In this document: positions 33,543 through 47,300 of the stretch, one piece after another
How the letters are laid out: every line of letters starts with the position of its first letter
Numbering within the stretch: the stretch's first letter is position 1
DNA from: Leucocoprinus leucothites
Lineage: Eukaryota > Basidiomycota > Agaricomycetes > Agaricales > Agaricaceae
Assembly (NCBI GenBank): GCA_013368445.1
Contig: JAACJO010000004.1
Location: 310,001-374,000 of the forward strand
Direction: 5' to 3'
DNA: 64,000 bases
Position numbers and translations under genes: made by a program
Notes under the pieces: model-generated
The model's input: only the letters and a program-made list of their open reading frames with translations
Databases searched by the model: none
Told to the model about the DNA's origin: nothing

Positions 33543-34973
33543 CTGTAGGGCACGAGGCAGATCGAGGCAGTCCTGACTGACCTAATCATCATAAACGCCC
33601 ACCACTTCAAAGCTATAGATAGCGCCAACAATTGAACGCGGAAAATCATGCATTACAAGCCAACTATCAAGTGAGTATCAGTCTGTCATGATAAATATAT
33701 CTTGCGAGCATCTATGTATCGTTGTGATTAACCATTGGTCACATGCAACCGGTGAGACTTGAGTTAACAACACATTATCTATTCTCTTCATAATGGTTAT
33801 ATCAGGTGAAGTGAATATCCGATTATGGACCTCAATACAGTCCCTGATCAGACCTGACCAGGCTTGAGCAGATCGACCCAAGTCCATCGTGGTTAAAAGC
33901 TCAAATCACGATCTTAGAAATTTCCTGATGTACTTACATGACAATATCAAAACCATCTCCCGCTCAAGGGAAATCTAGGAACTATATGCTTAATCACATA
34001 GTACAATGGAACGCCACCGGCAACAACGGTGTGATTTCAAGTACAACACCAAGCTTCCAGAGTTTCGATTGGCAGAGCCACGATCGACATACTATAAGCG
34101 ATGCGTGACGAATAAATAACACGCCTACAACAAAGAGAAAAGAGGAAAAAATTACATTATTAATCACAAAAATTCAAGACAAGTGACAAAGACAAAAAAA
34201 AATGTACCCAACGCTCATCGCGCAAAGAGCGAAATAAATCACTCAAAAAAACCACAAAGCACGCGTTTTGTTTAACAAAGTACTGGGTATACACGAAGAG
34301 AAACTACCTCAAAATGGAGAGAAAGAGAAGAATCAAGTTAAAAAAAGATGGGTAGCAGACATATATTGTAGTCGTTATAATGGAGGGGTTTCATGATTCC
34401 CACAGAGGGAAGGGAAAACGTAAAACAAGGTAAATAGTGCATACGCGCACGCACGAAAGAAAAGCAAGGCGACAACAAGCACAACATGTACGATGATGAC
34501 AGCGACAACGACAGCGATAACGACGACAACAGCAAACACGTCGAACAAACTTCAACAACAAGGAAAGCAATGGCACGCAGGAACGAGGACAACACGTTAC
34601 GACAAAAACGTGATAAATAAAAAGTAGGGACATAATGCTACCGAATCGTGAATAGGAAGATCCTTGGGTCATTGGGGTGGGGAGTAGGGCTATGAGGTGA
34701 TATAGTTGGGTATGAGGTGCCAATGTGACAATGATGATGATGATGATGATGAGGGAAAAAAAATAATGCAGCACATTGCGAACGAGCGTTTGGGACGAAG
34801 ATTCCATTCCAGCGAGATTCTAGAACCCCGGATCAGCAGATATTCATTATCAACCGGATCAACCGAGATGACGACGGCGAGAACACACTCACAAGTACGC
34901 AAGAAGATAACACCTCCATTCGCCTAGATTCCATTCCAGAAAACAAGAAACCATGTCCAATTCATCCCGAACA
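33543..34973. other. Upstream of locus F and 3' flank of the forkhead gene
   Basis: The part near 33560-33887 probably holds the unassigned 5' exon of locus F. From about 34100 to 34900 the sequence is A-rich with low complexity (poly-A runs near 34145 and 34194), as expected of a 3' untranslated region. No other gene is supported. Confidence 0.4.
34729..34752. repeat. (TGA)n microsatellite
   Basis: About eight perfect units of ATG/TGA lie in the region 3' of the forkhead gene. Confidence 0.85.
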
Positions 34974-37307
34974 TCACATCCTCCCACCACCACCCATACC
35001 AGCCATCCTCTCACCCATCTCAGGACTCGAACCCCCATCCGACGAAACCTCATCCCTCCCACCACCACCACCACCGCCACCACCCACAGGAGTTAAAAAC
35101 CCCACTCTCCCCTGCGCAGCATACGAAGGCAACGAAGGCTGTCCGAACGTCGGCGCAGGAGCACGATTAAAGTACATCCCATGATACGACGACGCAATCG
35201 GATACGGCAACGTCGCAGGCGTAACAGACTCTTGTTGAACGCCACGCATGGCATTTTGGTGATGTGACATCGGTGGTACAAGGGTCATCGGCGAAGGCGA
35301 GCCGGCATGAGGGTGACCTTGATGACGGGGGGAGTGGTGGTGGTGATGTCCGTGCGAAATAGGTACGTTGGAGGAAGAAGGGCCAGCTGAGGCACTAGCG
35401 TACATCATCGATCCCCCAACGGGCGCAGAACCTGACATCGGTCGAGTCGAAGGTCCAGGTGAGGAGGCAGGAGAATGACTACCGCCCATATGTGCGGAAA
35501 CAATTGCAGCGGCTGCAGCTCCACCTGGAGTGATACCAGTCGATCCTGGGATCGAGGGTTGGCCAATCGTAATCCGAGTATAAGGACCACGTTTTCTGCC
35601 CCTCTTTGCCGTAGGCGGAGCCTTTTTGCCTCCTGTGGCGGTATCATCTTCCATTTCTTGATCGGGGTCAGAAGATTCTTCCTGGCTGACTCGGTTACCA
35701 ATCCCACCAGGGAGATCCCGAGTACCGTTGTATGGCGCTGCGTTCCTTCTCTTCCGTCGTCTCTCACGCTTGTAGCCTTCGCCTTTTGAGATATCGAGCG
35801 ACCAGTAACGACCTTTTCCAGGTTCGGTAATAGGTCTGTCGCATGAACGAAAGACTTGGTTAAGTGAGAGATTGTGCCTAATGGAGTTCTGAAAGAAAAG
35901 AAAAAAATTCATCGTGTCACAAGGGCTTTGACAAATATCAGATGACTAGTAGATACGGACCTTCCAAGCAGAGCTCTTTAGTCGAGCAAAGTACTCGAAG
36001 CGGTCTTCCAGCGCTTGATAAATCTCTTGCAGTGTGAGCATGCCTCTTTCACAGCCATGTATGGCCAGTTTGACGAGAATGGGAAGGGGCTGTTGAGGCT
36101 TGTGACCAGGGGGAGGGTCGGGTAGTGCCCATAAATCGACTCGCGTCCCTTCTGGGATCCCTATCTGATTTCTCAGATACTTATCAGTCTCCAGCCAGTG
36201 CTCTGAATGTACAGAGCCGTCCGAGTCGTTGCCATCGTCGGCCGGTGGCTCAGGATGGGATCCCTCTCCCTGCTGGTCTCCGTCTAGCACTGGTGCCGGC
36301 ATTGGCACCTGAATGGGCTCAGACATACGTTGAGATGCAACTTCAGAGTGGGGAGATGCTCGAGGGGGAGAGGGTGGTAAAGAGGATATCATTTGATGAC
36401 CAAAGCTTCGCGCGAGACTGGCATTAGAGGAGGCTGGTGAAAGAGAGAGGTCCCGTCGATCATGTATCTGAGGGGCAATGGGAGGCTGGGATATCGCTTG
36501 CGAATGATGCATAACTGGCTGATGTACGCGTTGTGGTTGGTATGAAAAGTGTCTTTGGGCTTGTGCGAGAGGCGGTGGAGGATAAAAGCCAGGTGGTATG
36601 AATGGACCATCCTGTGTGTAGTCGTAGCCATCGCCGGAGACATACGTAGGCTGTTGTCTGTACTGGGAGGCATAAGCATTATCGTATGAGGGGCCAGCTT
36701 GAGCGTGGTGGCCGGGCTAAAGCAAAAAAAGAGAAGAAAAAAAAGTCAGAGGCGAATTCGACCGGCAAGGCGGGTCTAACCAACTGAATACTGACACTGG
36801 CAGAAGGGTCTGAGTGACCCGGTACATAGTCTGGCGCAACAGAGTAGTGTAGCGGGCTCGGATTGCCCGTTGGTGCGATCTGTTGCCTGGGTGGGAGATA
36901 CGGTTCGTCATTGGCAGCAAGAGAGCCTATGGCTGAATCGGCTGAGCCAGCTCTGACAAACGCATCTCCCGACGCAGACGCACCAAAAGGGAAGTTTTCC
37001 GAGCCCTCGGAGGAGGAATATCTGTGTCCTGGCACGGCGTTTTCGTTGGGCAACAGCGAGAAACCACTTTGATGGGAGAACATCTGTTGTACGGAAACCC
37101 CCGAACGAGCGTGTAAAAAACACGGACCCACAAGGGCAAATGGCGTGATCAGTTAACGCGTGGACACATGACCACCAGCCACACAGCAACAGCAACAACA
37201 ACAACAACAGCAACAGAAGAGGGGACGAGCATACGTGGATGACGATCAACATAGGAGCATTGAACAACAGCAACAACGTGACCCACCATGTCGTCGTACA
37301 TGATCAT
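34974..37307 (-). CDS. Forkhead-box transcription factor
   Basis: Four exons, phase-0 joins, 659 residues: 37307-37287, 37083-36796, 36716-35961, 35888-34974. The DNA-binding forkhead domain spans about 311-403: PILVKLAIHGC and LTLQEIYQALEDRFEYF in exon 3, then the recognition-helix signature NSIRHNLSLNQVF, GKGRYWSLD and a basic tail KRERRRKRR in exon 4. It acts in the nucleus. N- and C-terminal regions are low-complexity (Gln/Pro/Ser; a His run HHHHH; a Gly run), typical of activation regions. The tiny first exon (MIMYDDM) and a 203-base intron with CAA/CAG repeats are likely but unproven; the ATG at 37083 is the alternative start. It resembles Fkh/Sep1-type fungal factors in the domain only. 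More than 3 kb upstream is gene-free, suggesting a large promoter. Confidence 0.82.
37184..37216. repeat. (CAA/CAG)n repeat in the first forkhead intron
   Basis: Eleven triplets of CAA or CAG lie within the predicted 203-base intron; the minus-strand reading is TTG/CTG. Confidence 0.8.
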
Positions 37308-40300
37308 TGATGGCTGCGGACACGAGGCGTACCCTGCAGCAGTAGAGGAGAGCAGAAGAGAGAGTAGAGGAGGACAAGGTAGATGAGGGAGGATGTGGCA
37401 GGGGAGGGAATAATACCCGGGAGAAATTTTTCTCGGGGATTTCTTGTTGGATCCATGCCCATGTCGGGGCCCTTTTATCCGGGGCCAAAAAGCGCCGCCT
37501 TGATGTCACAGGATCAACGCGCTTATCATGCGGACCCACAGGTTATTCCCATTGCAGGCAAGGGCGGGACACTCGGGGTCTGATGGATTGGGGCGGGCCT
37601 GGGTTCTCATGGGAAAGTTTCCACCTCTGCCACTCATTTTTGGCTATCCGCATCAAAATTCCTCGAGATGGCAGGTGGCGGGGGTTGTAGGTGCCCTCCG
37701 CCTCTGTGTGTCCCCTGTGTGGCCCCCAATCTGCCTGTTCTATTCCTGGCTCGATTGGCCCGCACCCAGTTTTCTCTCATTGGCTGGACATCAGGTGATC
37801 TCCTCCCTCCCGCCATCCTCCCCGCCCTCCCCGCCCTTTCCACATACCCTGATTCGGGATCGCGGGAAGCCCCGACCCAGCTGCGCGGACACGTTTTCTT
37901 CCTTTGGCGTTTCTTGTTCTCGGAGGAGCAACACAATCACGGATCTCACGAAAGGAAGATTTTCGGTACCTTTGTGTGCTTGCGCTTGTGTGGTCTGTTG
38001 CGAGGGGATCCACGACGACCGACAGGGGTGGGCAACCTCCCCTAGGTCCCGACGTGCTTTACGTAATGATGGCTGGGCTTCTTTTCGGAGTTTAACGCGA
38101 CGTGACGATGTGCTTCCCATGCATATCTTTGCGTTCATACGGGCACACTGGCTCCATCTACTCTGGCGCTTGCATGCCGGCATCTGATCATCTCACACAA
38201 AAATCTTTGCTGGTCATTGAGATTTCGCAAAACACACTTGTCGGCTCCGTTATCCCGGCGCCTTGTTACAAAATCAAAATCCCTCTTGCATTGTCTCTCG
38301 TCATCACGCCCTTTCGACGACACACAAACATTGCGAGGGGAAAAAAATACAATGCTCATCGGCTCTCTGGCTGCACAATTTCAAATAAATCACGTCCATA
38401 CTTGAATAGGAGAGCTAGCATCTTTCATTCATATCAGACCAACAAAGCAAGCAACAAGAAAAATAAGCCACAGGCACGCAAAGCGAAACCCCAAAGGGTT
38501 ATCACCATGGCGCTCGCCACGCTCAACTCCGCTTCCAAACCAAGTGACTCTGTGACTCGCTGACCTTGCTTTGTCCGTCCCTGTGTCAATCCATCCCTTT
38601 TCTGGATCTTTCCCCCGCTTCTTGGTGATATTCTTCTTCACATCTCCGCAATTCACGCCTCTTGACATCTGTAAAATTGGAATTTGCAAACCCATGATGA
38701 ACGTGTGAAGAGAACATAATGGTCCTTATGTCACAAAATTATTCGCAATTTACTCCAGCCACCCTGGGCCTTATGGATATCGCTTCACAAGGCTATACAT
38801 ACACACGCAGTTCAACGAACCTCAAAGCACGACGGCGCCATAGTAACTCTCCGACACATCATTATCACTTACGAACCCAACCACGGCCTTCTTCCTCCAC
38901 ATCTACTCTCACACTCTCCAAAGCGCCATGCTCTCGGACATCCCAACCCCGCCTAATCAAGTGTGACGATGTCTTCTCTTCCCTTACCCCGCATCAACAC
39001 ATGCCATACCATTACCATTTTCTCTCTCTCTCATCACCTCGGCTCAACACGCGCGGGAGTTGCACCTCCGACTCCATTTCACAGTATCACACACTGTGTC
39101 GCGGTGCCGTCTCTTGCTCTTGTTCTTTTTGAGCTTAATCGACACATTTACCCGCACATGCACGTGGTGGTCATTTATTATCACATTTTTTTCTCCGGGA
39201 TTTTCACCCCTATGTGCTTTCGTAAAACGGTGTTTTCGTGCTTTGGGTGCGTGATAAGCCAATGCGGAGCGCGAAATTCGGAGACCGTTTTGGGAACAAG
39301 GAGGGAGGGGAGCCTGACTGGATTATATTTTTTTCGGGCCGTGTGCGTAGAATGCCCCAGTGAAGCAGGCGAAAGTTCGCTCTCGAGTGTGTCTGGCAAA
39401 CTTCTGGGCTTGTTTTTTGTCCCCTCGGGTTTCGACCTTTGGGCAGTTTTCACAGCGATGGTCCTGCTGCTCAGGACCCCTACGGCTCACCCCCGCGCCC
39501 TGTGGGACGCAGTACCAAAATGAACTACTCAAGCCATATTCTGAATATCGATGATTCAAAGTCCGCTCCGTCGCTCATTCCTCTTTTTCCAACGGCAGCT
39601 TATCTTTGTCATTTATTCGTTTGCATACCGTGACACAGGCAACGAGGGCCACTGAGTACCTGAGGTTTTCTAGCTTGTCGCGTAAGATATTCAGCTGACG
39701 CTGGTATGCGACAGAACTACGAACGTCGGGAAAGCAAATCGGGTTTGGAGTGCAACTACAACTACATACGTGTTGTTGGTGGGTCTTTGGCGTATTTAAT
39801 GATGTGTTTGGCTTACTTTCTACATCATAATAGGATTTGCCTCTGATAGTGGTTTTTATCAACCAATCTACCTCGCTGTGGACTATGCTTGCTCCTTCCT
39901 GTCCTCCTGGCGGGCACTTTTCACGTCATCACCTCAAACCCATCATCTCGTACCAACCCGTCACTCGTCTGTTTGGTCACGGTTCGTTATCGCTGCCTTG
40001 GTTTATGAAGATCACATAAATGCGATGGCTCCTGCCTCCGGTGCTCCCCTCTGCACCTGGGCCTTTGCCCAAACCAATACCGACTTCTGTGGTCATTGGG
40101 GATCAATATTTGATTCCACGAGGCTGCTACCGCTTCAAGCGCAAGTTAATCTATGACATCCCCGGTACTTGTTTCACTAAAGGAACAATCAGAGAATAAG
40201 CAGGAGTTGAAATAGTATTCAAAGGTCAAGAAGGGAATCGCGTATCTCCATGGGCTCACCAATATATATATATATTTATGTGTGTATGTATGTATGTAGT

Positions 40301-40749
40301 GGAAATCTGGTATGTGAGATGTATGTATGTAGGCTAAAGTATTCCAAATAAGCTACTTACTACTGCTAGCACTCGGGGGATCAAATTCGCAAGGAAGAGT
40401 CAACAAACTGAAAATTACTAGAAACTTTATACATCTTGATGGTCTCCCGGGCCGCTATAATTGCGGAGCTTGAATAACATATGGGCGTCTATCAGGATAT
40501 TTGCTTCAGCTGGCCACTTAAGTCGCTACCACTCTCATCGTCACTATTACTGCAACTTCCGATGAGCCCTTGAGTCCACCAGCCGTAAAATAGGAAATCG
40601 TATTGGAGCGTTCACTTGCAAACACGTCCCTTTCCTCGCAATAATTCCAAATACTACCAGCGTCCATTAAGCGTTTCACCGTCACTGTCCCCCAAAAAAC
40701 CACAAGTAATACTCTGCACGGCTTCAATAATATATTCAATCCGGATAGT
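37308..40749. other. Long gene-free region, probable extended promoters
   Basis: No coding region is supported over 3.4 kb. The open frames present are on all strands, GC- or pyrimidine-rich, without domain patterns. Sequence from 37400 to 38100 is GC-rich with C-runs; 38900-39200 is CT-rich. The position between a minus-strand transcription factor and plus-strand locus G fits long 5' regions for both. Confidence 0.45.
40261..40299. repeat. AT/TG and TATG microsatellite
   Basis: An (AT)n run is followed by (TGTA)n units, with a second short TATG run near 40320-40332. Confidence 0.8.
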
Positions 40750-43700
40750 ATGCTCACCAGTGCCGCCTATGGAGATGCCAATCGGGGTTACGTTGTTCAA
40801 TCATCATCAAGCGCCGCTGCGGCAGTTCAACAGCTCAACCACTCTCAAATTCGAGAGCAGAGCCCTCTTTCAACGGATCAGGACGGTGACAGAACAGTAG
40901 TAGAGGGTCTCGAACGACATGACTATCAATGTTACGCATTGTTAGCAGATGTCATCGCGAGTCCTGCCAGAAAAGCGCTTATCGAAGAACTTGTCGAGGC
41001 TGATGCTCAAACCATCGCCAACTTTCTCAGCCAAGTTAGCCTCTCAAAACTTTCCCTTTTGTACCTTTCGTCGACGGCAGCTGAATTTTCTTAGTCGCTC
41101 TTTGTGCATGGCGCATTTTCGGCAAAACAGAAAAGAATTGTACTACACCTACTCTCAAAGCTCTCAAAATCAGCTCAGGTTTTTCCAAAAACTCTCCAAC
41201 TGGAAAATGTTCAATGTGACCTTACTCTGGCTGTTGCTGGAGGTGGCTATGGAAACATTTACAAAGGAAAATACGAGGGAAAACAAGTTTGTGTCAAAGC
41301 GCTCCGCATCTATGAGCAAAACAAAAATCTGAAGCAGAAGCTCAGGGTGAGTGATGACACTTGTTTCTGGAAAACCACAGCAAACAAGTTTGAAATTTGA
41401 CCTATGACAGGCACAAGCCGGTGAGCTCATTATCTGGGCGCATGTTTCGCACCGGAACATTCTCCCGTTTTGCGGCATGTTTTTCTCCGAGGAAAGGGCT
41501 CAGAGGGTCTGTATTGTTTCTCCTTGGATGGAAAACGGTGACCTCCTCCAGTACTTGAAAAATTTCCCTAATTCTCCTCGCATTCCTTTCGTAAGAACCA
41601 CGGCTCTAAGCTCCCGGGGCTTCTCTCTCACATGGATTTCTTCTAGCTCCACGATATTATATCTGGTCTGCACTTCTTACACGAGCTTAATGTCATACAT
41701 GCCGACCTTAAAGCGGTAATCAGCCACCCATTGCTTCATTATGCTTATGGACTCATGTGAGCAATACTAGAAAAATGTTATTGTCTCCGAGACAAGGCGT
41801 GCAATGCTTGCGGACTTCGGAATATCGCGAATACTAATGACCTTAACCACTTCGAGCGACAATATTGCTACTGGAACTGCGCATTGGATGGCTCCTGAGA
41901 TGTTTCTTGTGGACGATGCATCCCCAAGGAAGGAAGGTGATATATGGGCGTTCGGTTGCATCTGTTACGAGGTAAAGCTTTTTCTATCTACTTAAGCCCA
42001 ATTCTTTATCTCAGGATCGAAAGATCTTGACCTGTAGGGTGCCATTTGATCAGTTCAAGCTTGTTGCACATCTGATTAACGGATTTACTAAACGTAATGC
42101 CGTCTGTGCGAAACCAAAAGTGAATGGGTGGAGCGTGGTCGAGGAAAAGATATGGACGCTGGGAGAACAATGTCGGGACTATGACCCTCAGCTTCGACCA
42201 AAAGCTAGTGCACTTCTAGCTGAAATCGCTGAGCTCAATATTTCCGATAGTCGTCTTTTGCACCCCGAGACATGGATGAAGGAAAGGACTGATGTTTCAA
42301 TCAACCTCAACCATGTCTACGATATCCTTCATCGGGTACGTAAATGAGCCTTCACTATCGCGAGCATGCTTCAATCATCACCGACACCGTATAGATTCAA
42401 CAGGTCCCAGATATCTTCCCACATGGGTATATGAATCGTTATAAACAATGTTGTACTTTGGTGATGCACTTCACGGCAAGCCAAGTTGGCTGCACGCACC
42501 TTACCGAGCTAAAGCTAGAGGATGCCCAGCTCATGGCCGATTTCCTCAGCAAAGTCAGTCTAATATTCAACGAGATGCACGAGCCTCATATAACTCGAAC
42601 AGCTACTGGACGATCCGGCTTCGCTCTCTGATTCAGAGAAAATAACAGTGCTTCATCTCCTTTCCAAGCTTGTCAAGTCGGCTCAGGTCTTTCCGAGATC
42701 TCTTGAGCTCACCAACGTTCAATGCGATTTTTCCAATCCATTCAACGAAGGTGGCTCTGGAAATATTTACCGAGGAATCTGCAAAGGTCAATCAGTTTGC
42801 CTTAAAACCGCCCGTGTTTCTGCCCGGAGCGTCAAAACCTTAGATATCGCGCGCGAACTTAGAGTACGTCGAATCACAGTAGTGCCGCGGTTAAGCCTAA
42901 CTCGTGAAAGATTCATGCAGGGGAGCTCATTATCTGGGCTCATTTGTCACATCAGAACATACTCCCTTTTCTGGGCATCTTTTTCCCCAGCGTAGATGTC
43001 CACCGTGTAGCTCTTGTTTCTCCATGGATGGAAAACGGGGGTATTCTCAACTATCTAAACAACTTTCCAGACACTCCACGCATACCTCTTGTAAGTCAGG
43101 GACTTACTCCCCTTGAACTCCTTTCCTTTAACAGATGTTTTTTCATAGCTTCGCGATATAATATCTGGCCTGCGGTATTTACATGCGTTCGGTATCATAC
43201 ATGGAGATCTAAAAGCGGTAAGATACTATCTCTCTTACTTTTTTAACCTCAAGGCAATATTCATAAGCCACATCACAGAGAAAAATCTTCATCTCCGAGG
43301 CAAAACGGGCAATGATTGCAGACTTTGGGCTATCACACTTTTCAAAGGCAGTGACTAGTTCATTTATCAATAACAGCTCCGAAGCCGTTCTTTGGCAAGC
43401 CCCAGAGTTGTTGCGACGCGGCTCAGCTCTGAATGAAGAAACTGATATCTGGGCCTTTGGATGTACCTGTTATGAGGTAAGGCGAGCAACACCTATTTAT
43501 TCGGGCCAGAGCATTTATCTGCAATATCAAGGTCTTAACTGGATTACCACCATTTCACGAGTATGAGGTCATCTGGGATGTCGCTGCTATCCTTCGCGAG
43601 GGTAAAAATGTTATTCCTCGAAAACCGCTACCGGGATCTTTGCCGCATGACAGGTGGATTGAGCTAAACGATAAGATATGGCCATTGGCGGAAAAGTGTT

Positions 43701-44001
43701 GGGAATGTGATCCTAAGCACCGTCCATCATCGGACCAACTTTTGTGTCTTATCACCTCGCTTAATGTTCCGGACTATCGCTCCACGGATTCCGAAACCCC
43801 AAAGGCGAATAAGCACGACGCAGCTGTTGATTATGAACTCGTATATGATCTTCTTCATCAGGTAAGCCAAACACGTCCAATATGACGACCAGAACTCACC
43901 GTCTGCTCTCGGTCTACCTATAGATCCAACAAGCTGTTTCCAATGAAACAGAATACATAGTAAAAGACGTACGAGAAGGTTGGGACACTCCCCCGACTTG
44001 A
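40750..44001 (+). CDS. Locus G: tandem two-module TKL kinase-like protein
   Basis: Thirteen exons, phase-0 joins, 857 residues: 40750-41034, 41095-41346, 41411-41590, 41647-41715, 41771-41971, 42024-42335, 42395-42553, 42603-42863, 42911-43090, 43149-43217, 43279-43476, 43532-43861, 43924-44001. Module 1: helical segment to 95 (EADAQTIANFLSQ), kinase 96-433 with GGGYGNIYKG, VCVKAL, AGELII with the alpha-C Glu, HADLKA-KN, DFG and MAPE, probably active. Module 2: helical 434-486 (LEDAQLMADFLSK), kinase 487-832 with EGGSGNIYRG, VCLKTA, HGDLKA, DFG and QAPE, but the metal-binding Asn after HGDLKA is Lys (RKIFIS), so activity is doubtful. A longer, Ser/Ala/Gln-rich N-terminus precedes the first module. 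It lies directly upstream of locus H on the same strand. Confidence 0.8.
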
Positions 44002-44367
44002 GCTTAAATACCTTCCACCAAGAGGAAACCTGGCGACCTTGACATTAACTAGCAGGGATTTTTACGACTTATACTCTATCTGCTAGGGAACAAAAAAGGA
44101 ACCCGGCATTGAACCAGTATTTATCCGTTATTATTGGTATAAATTGAAATTCTGGCTTCGAACTTTAGGGTCTAGTAAATTTTTGGTCCAGAAAAGTAGG
44201 ATACAGTAGGTCAGAGTAATACAGCCCAAAGTCTTCAAGTGAGAACCGTGGGAAATGAATTACTTCAAGTTGCTGTTTCCTAAGTTCTTGACGCCCCATC
44301 ATAGTCACCGCCACGACCCAGGCCGATGCTCTTTTCCCAACTCCACAATAACTCTCTAGGCTCAGAT
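44002..44367. other. Spacer between loci G and H
   Basis: These 366 bases include the promoter of locus H and no gene. An in-frame ATG at 44326 could extend the locus H protein by 14 residues. Confidence 0.4.
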
Positions 44368-47300
44368 ATGTCCCATTCAAGCCCGTCAGCAGGGAAGAAC
44401 TCATTCTTCAAGAGGTTCTTCTCGCGCGAGCGTAAACCATCAACATCTCATCTCGTCATCGTAAACCCGAGTCCTTTATCCCACCCCTTAGCTCCAGCGG
44501 CCACTGTGAAGCAAGCAGGCATTTTGGATCGGACAGACATTTCGAATCAAACAGACGTTGTGAATCAAACAGACATTTTGGATTCCGGCGACTCAGGCCC
44601 CTGGTGGAGGAAGGCCGAAGCCGATAACTTTCATATACGTACGTGGTCGCGAATATTTCTATTCAAACACCAGCTAATCTCCTCAAACCAATAGTCCAAA
44701 CCCACGCTTGCGATTTCCTTGCCATTCAAACGGCCAAGAGTAGCATCGATGTATCAGGTATTCCCTACACCTTCGTGTGAGAGATTAATCCCTAAATCCA
44801 TATTAGAGTCTGTCCTTGACCTTCTGAATCGCAAGCGAGTCAAAGGTGCCGAGCTTGACTCCTCCGATCGCCACCCTCCCCCTCGTTGTCACCCAAAAAC
44901 ACGCAGGGAAATCAAGAGGGGGCTTTGCTCGTGGCTTGATGATAGTCACCGTCGCTGGCATCTCATTTGGCTCTCTGGTCCTGCAGGAATAGGGAAGTCT
45001 GCTCTCATACAGAGTTTCGCCGAGTACTGTGCGGGGTGTTCTCGACTTGGAGCGTCCGTTTTCTTCTCAAAGGTCCAGATGCGTGATAACCTGGCAAATG
45101 TTGTTTGCACTATCGCGTATCAACTTGCCATTCGACATGCGGAATACAAAACTTTGGTGACTCAAATTATTGCCAACGACCCTTCTCTTGTCGAGAAGAA
45201 CCTCCGCACCCAATTTCAGCAGCTCATTTTGCAGCCATTTTCTCGTATTCGCAGTTTTCAACCACTCCTCATCTGTATTGATGGTTTGGACGAATGCACC
45301 GGCGGGGGAATGCAGCAGGAGTTTGTTAAGCTCGTCAGCGAATATATCCGGTCATCCCGCGGGACCCATTCCTTACTATGGCTTATTTCCAGCCGCTCAG
45401 ATTCCCGTACCGAGATTGCTTTTGCAAGGGCCAAGCTTTCCATCGATTACGGGCACCTGCAGCTAACATGCGATGTTGACGACGTATATCATATCCTCAA
45501 GGATGGACTTCAAGCCATCAACGACAAATATGGTCTGAGTAATGTAGCGTGGCCAGCCGAATCTATACTTCAGGAACTTTCTTCCCAAGTGGGCGGATTT
45601 CCAATCATGGCCTCCTGCCTCCTTCGGTTCATTGGAGATGAAACACACAGTCCTGACTCACAATTGGATTCCTGCATGCAATATTTTAAGGCGACTCGTC
45701 GATCCCCCCTTCCCATTAATCCGTTTCAAGAACTCGACACCTGCTACAAACGAATCATGAATGACATTCCCCCTTCTGTTACTTCTATTGTTCGGCTGAT
45801 TCTTGCGTTTTGCATTCACTTCCAATTCCCGCCACGGGGAAGTCAGTCCGATCCTCTTCGCCGTGTCGCCGAATTTCTTCACCTTGATTGGGAGTCCTTT
45901 GATGTTGCCCTTCAACATTTGCGTGCCGTCGTTGACGTCAACCCTCATGACTCTGCTCAACCACCCCTTAAATTTTTCCACATGTCGTTTGTTGACTTCC
46001 TCTTGAATCCTGGCCGATCTGGGCATTTTTCACTGGATATGGAACAAGCCCGTGTTCATTTGGACATGCTTTCCGATCATTCACCTGTCAATACTGAGGA
46101 CAGAGAACAAAATCTCAAAGGGAGAGCTTCAGATTCAACTTTGGAGGCTCAGTGTCGTACGTTATTGGTCAAAATCGCGGCAAGCGTTGGAGAGCAAAGG
46201 CAACTTGTCGGGCTTAGGGGCCTAGACGCTCATGCTATGGCTGATTTCCTTAGCAAGGTCAGCATCATGATTTCCACTTACTGAAAGTCGTAATACAATG
46301 CTAATAGTATATCTAGTTACTTCGCGATCAGCGTAAATCTCTCCCTACACACGTGAAAAGAACCCTGTTATCCCTTCTCGTAAAACTCGTCAAGTCAGCG
46401 CAGGTTTTTCCTAACTCTTTTGAGCTCCAGGACGTCCGGTGCGACCTTCTTCACCCTATTTATGAATCGGGACTGGCGAACATATACCGAGGAGAATACA
46501 ATCAAATACCAGTTTGCCTCAAAGCCAGCCGCATCTCCAGCAAAACTCACGAGTCCGTAAACAGAGTCAGAGTGAGCTTAGTCTCCCTTAAACACGAACC
46601 AATACTGACTCACGACAGGCCCAAGCCGGGGAGTTCATTGTTTGGGCTCATCTGTCCCACCAGAATATACTCCCATTTCTTGGTATCTTCTTCCCCACTA
46701 CACAGGTTCACCGGGTATCACTTGTTTCTCCGTGGATGAGAGACGGTGACCTTGAGCAATACTTGAATGCTGTTCCGAAAGTTCCACGCATCCCTCTAGT
46801 AAGCTCTGTACCTTGGTATATAGAATAATTCAGAAGCGAGTCTCAACCCCCACTCAGCTTTATGACATCATATCTGGCCTACGATATCTCCACGAGCTTG
46901 ATATTGTGCATGGGGACCTCAAAGCGGTATGACATCATTACCTACACTTCTAACTGCAAGCTAACGACAGTGAACACAGAAAAATATTTTTATCTCTGAA
47001 ACCAAGCGTGCGATGCTGGCGGACTTTGGGTCATCACGAGTATCGCAGCTCTTGACCACGACTAACAATGGAACTGGAACTACTCACTGGAGGGCCCCTG
47101 AACTGTTCCGCAAGTCCACAGTTCCAAATAGAGCCAGTGACGTTTGGGCTTTCGGATGTGTCTGTTACGAGGTGAGGCAAGATCAATTGCTTCAAGCATA
47201 CTTCGCTGAAATTGTGATACACAGGTCTTGACCGGTTTGACACCGTTCCAGGACCTCGAGGATTGGGAGCTAGGAATAGCATTTTATGAGAGAACGGCGG

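Noticed and set aside
37528..38187. Open frame of 219 codons on the plus strand
   Set aside because: It is GC-rich with open frames on both strands, has no domain-like pattern and no splice structure; it looks like chance in a promoter region.
38963..39523. Open frame of 186 codons on the plus strand
   Set aside because: The composition follows a CT-rich tract and no motif is recognisable.
42860..42930. Apparent frameshift in locus G at the start of N-lobe exon 9 (GCAGGGGAGCTC read out of frame after the nearest AG)
   Set aside because: Using the acceptor GTGAAAG at 42910 gives IHAGELIIWAH in frame, matching the other modules, so no frameshift is needed.
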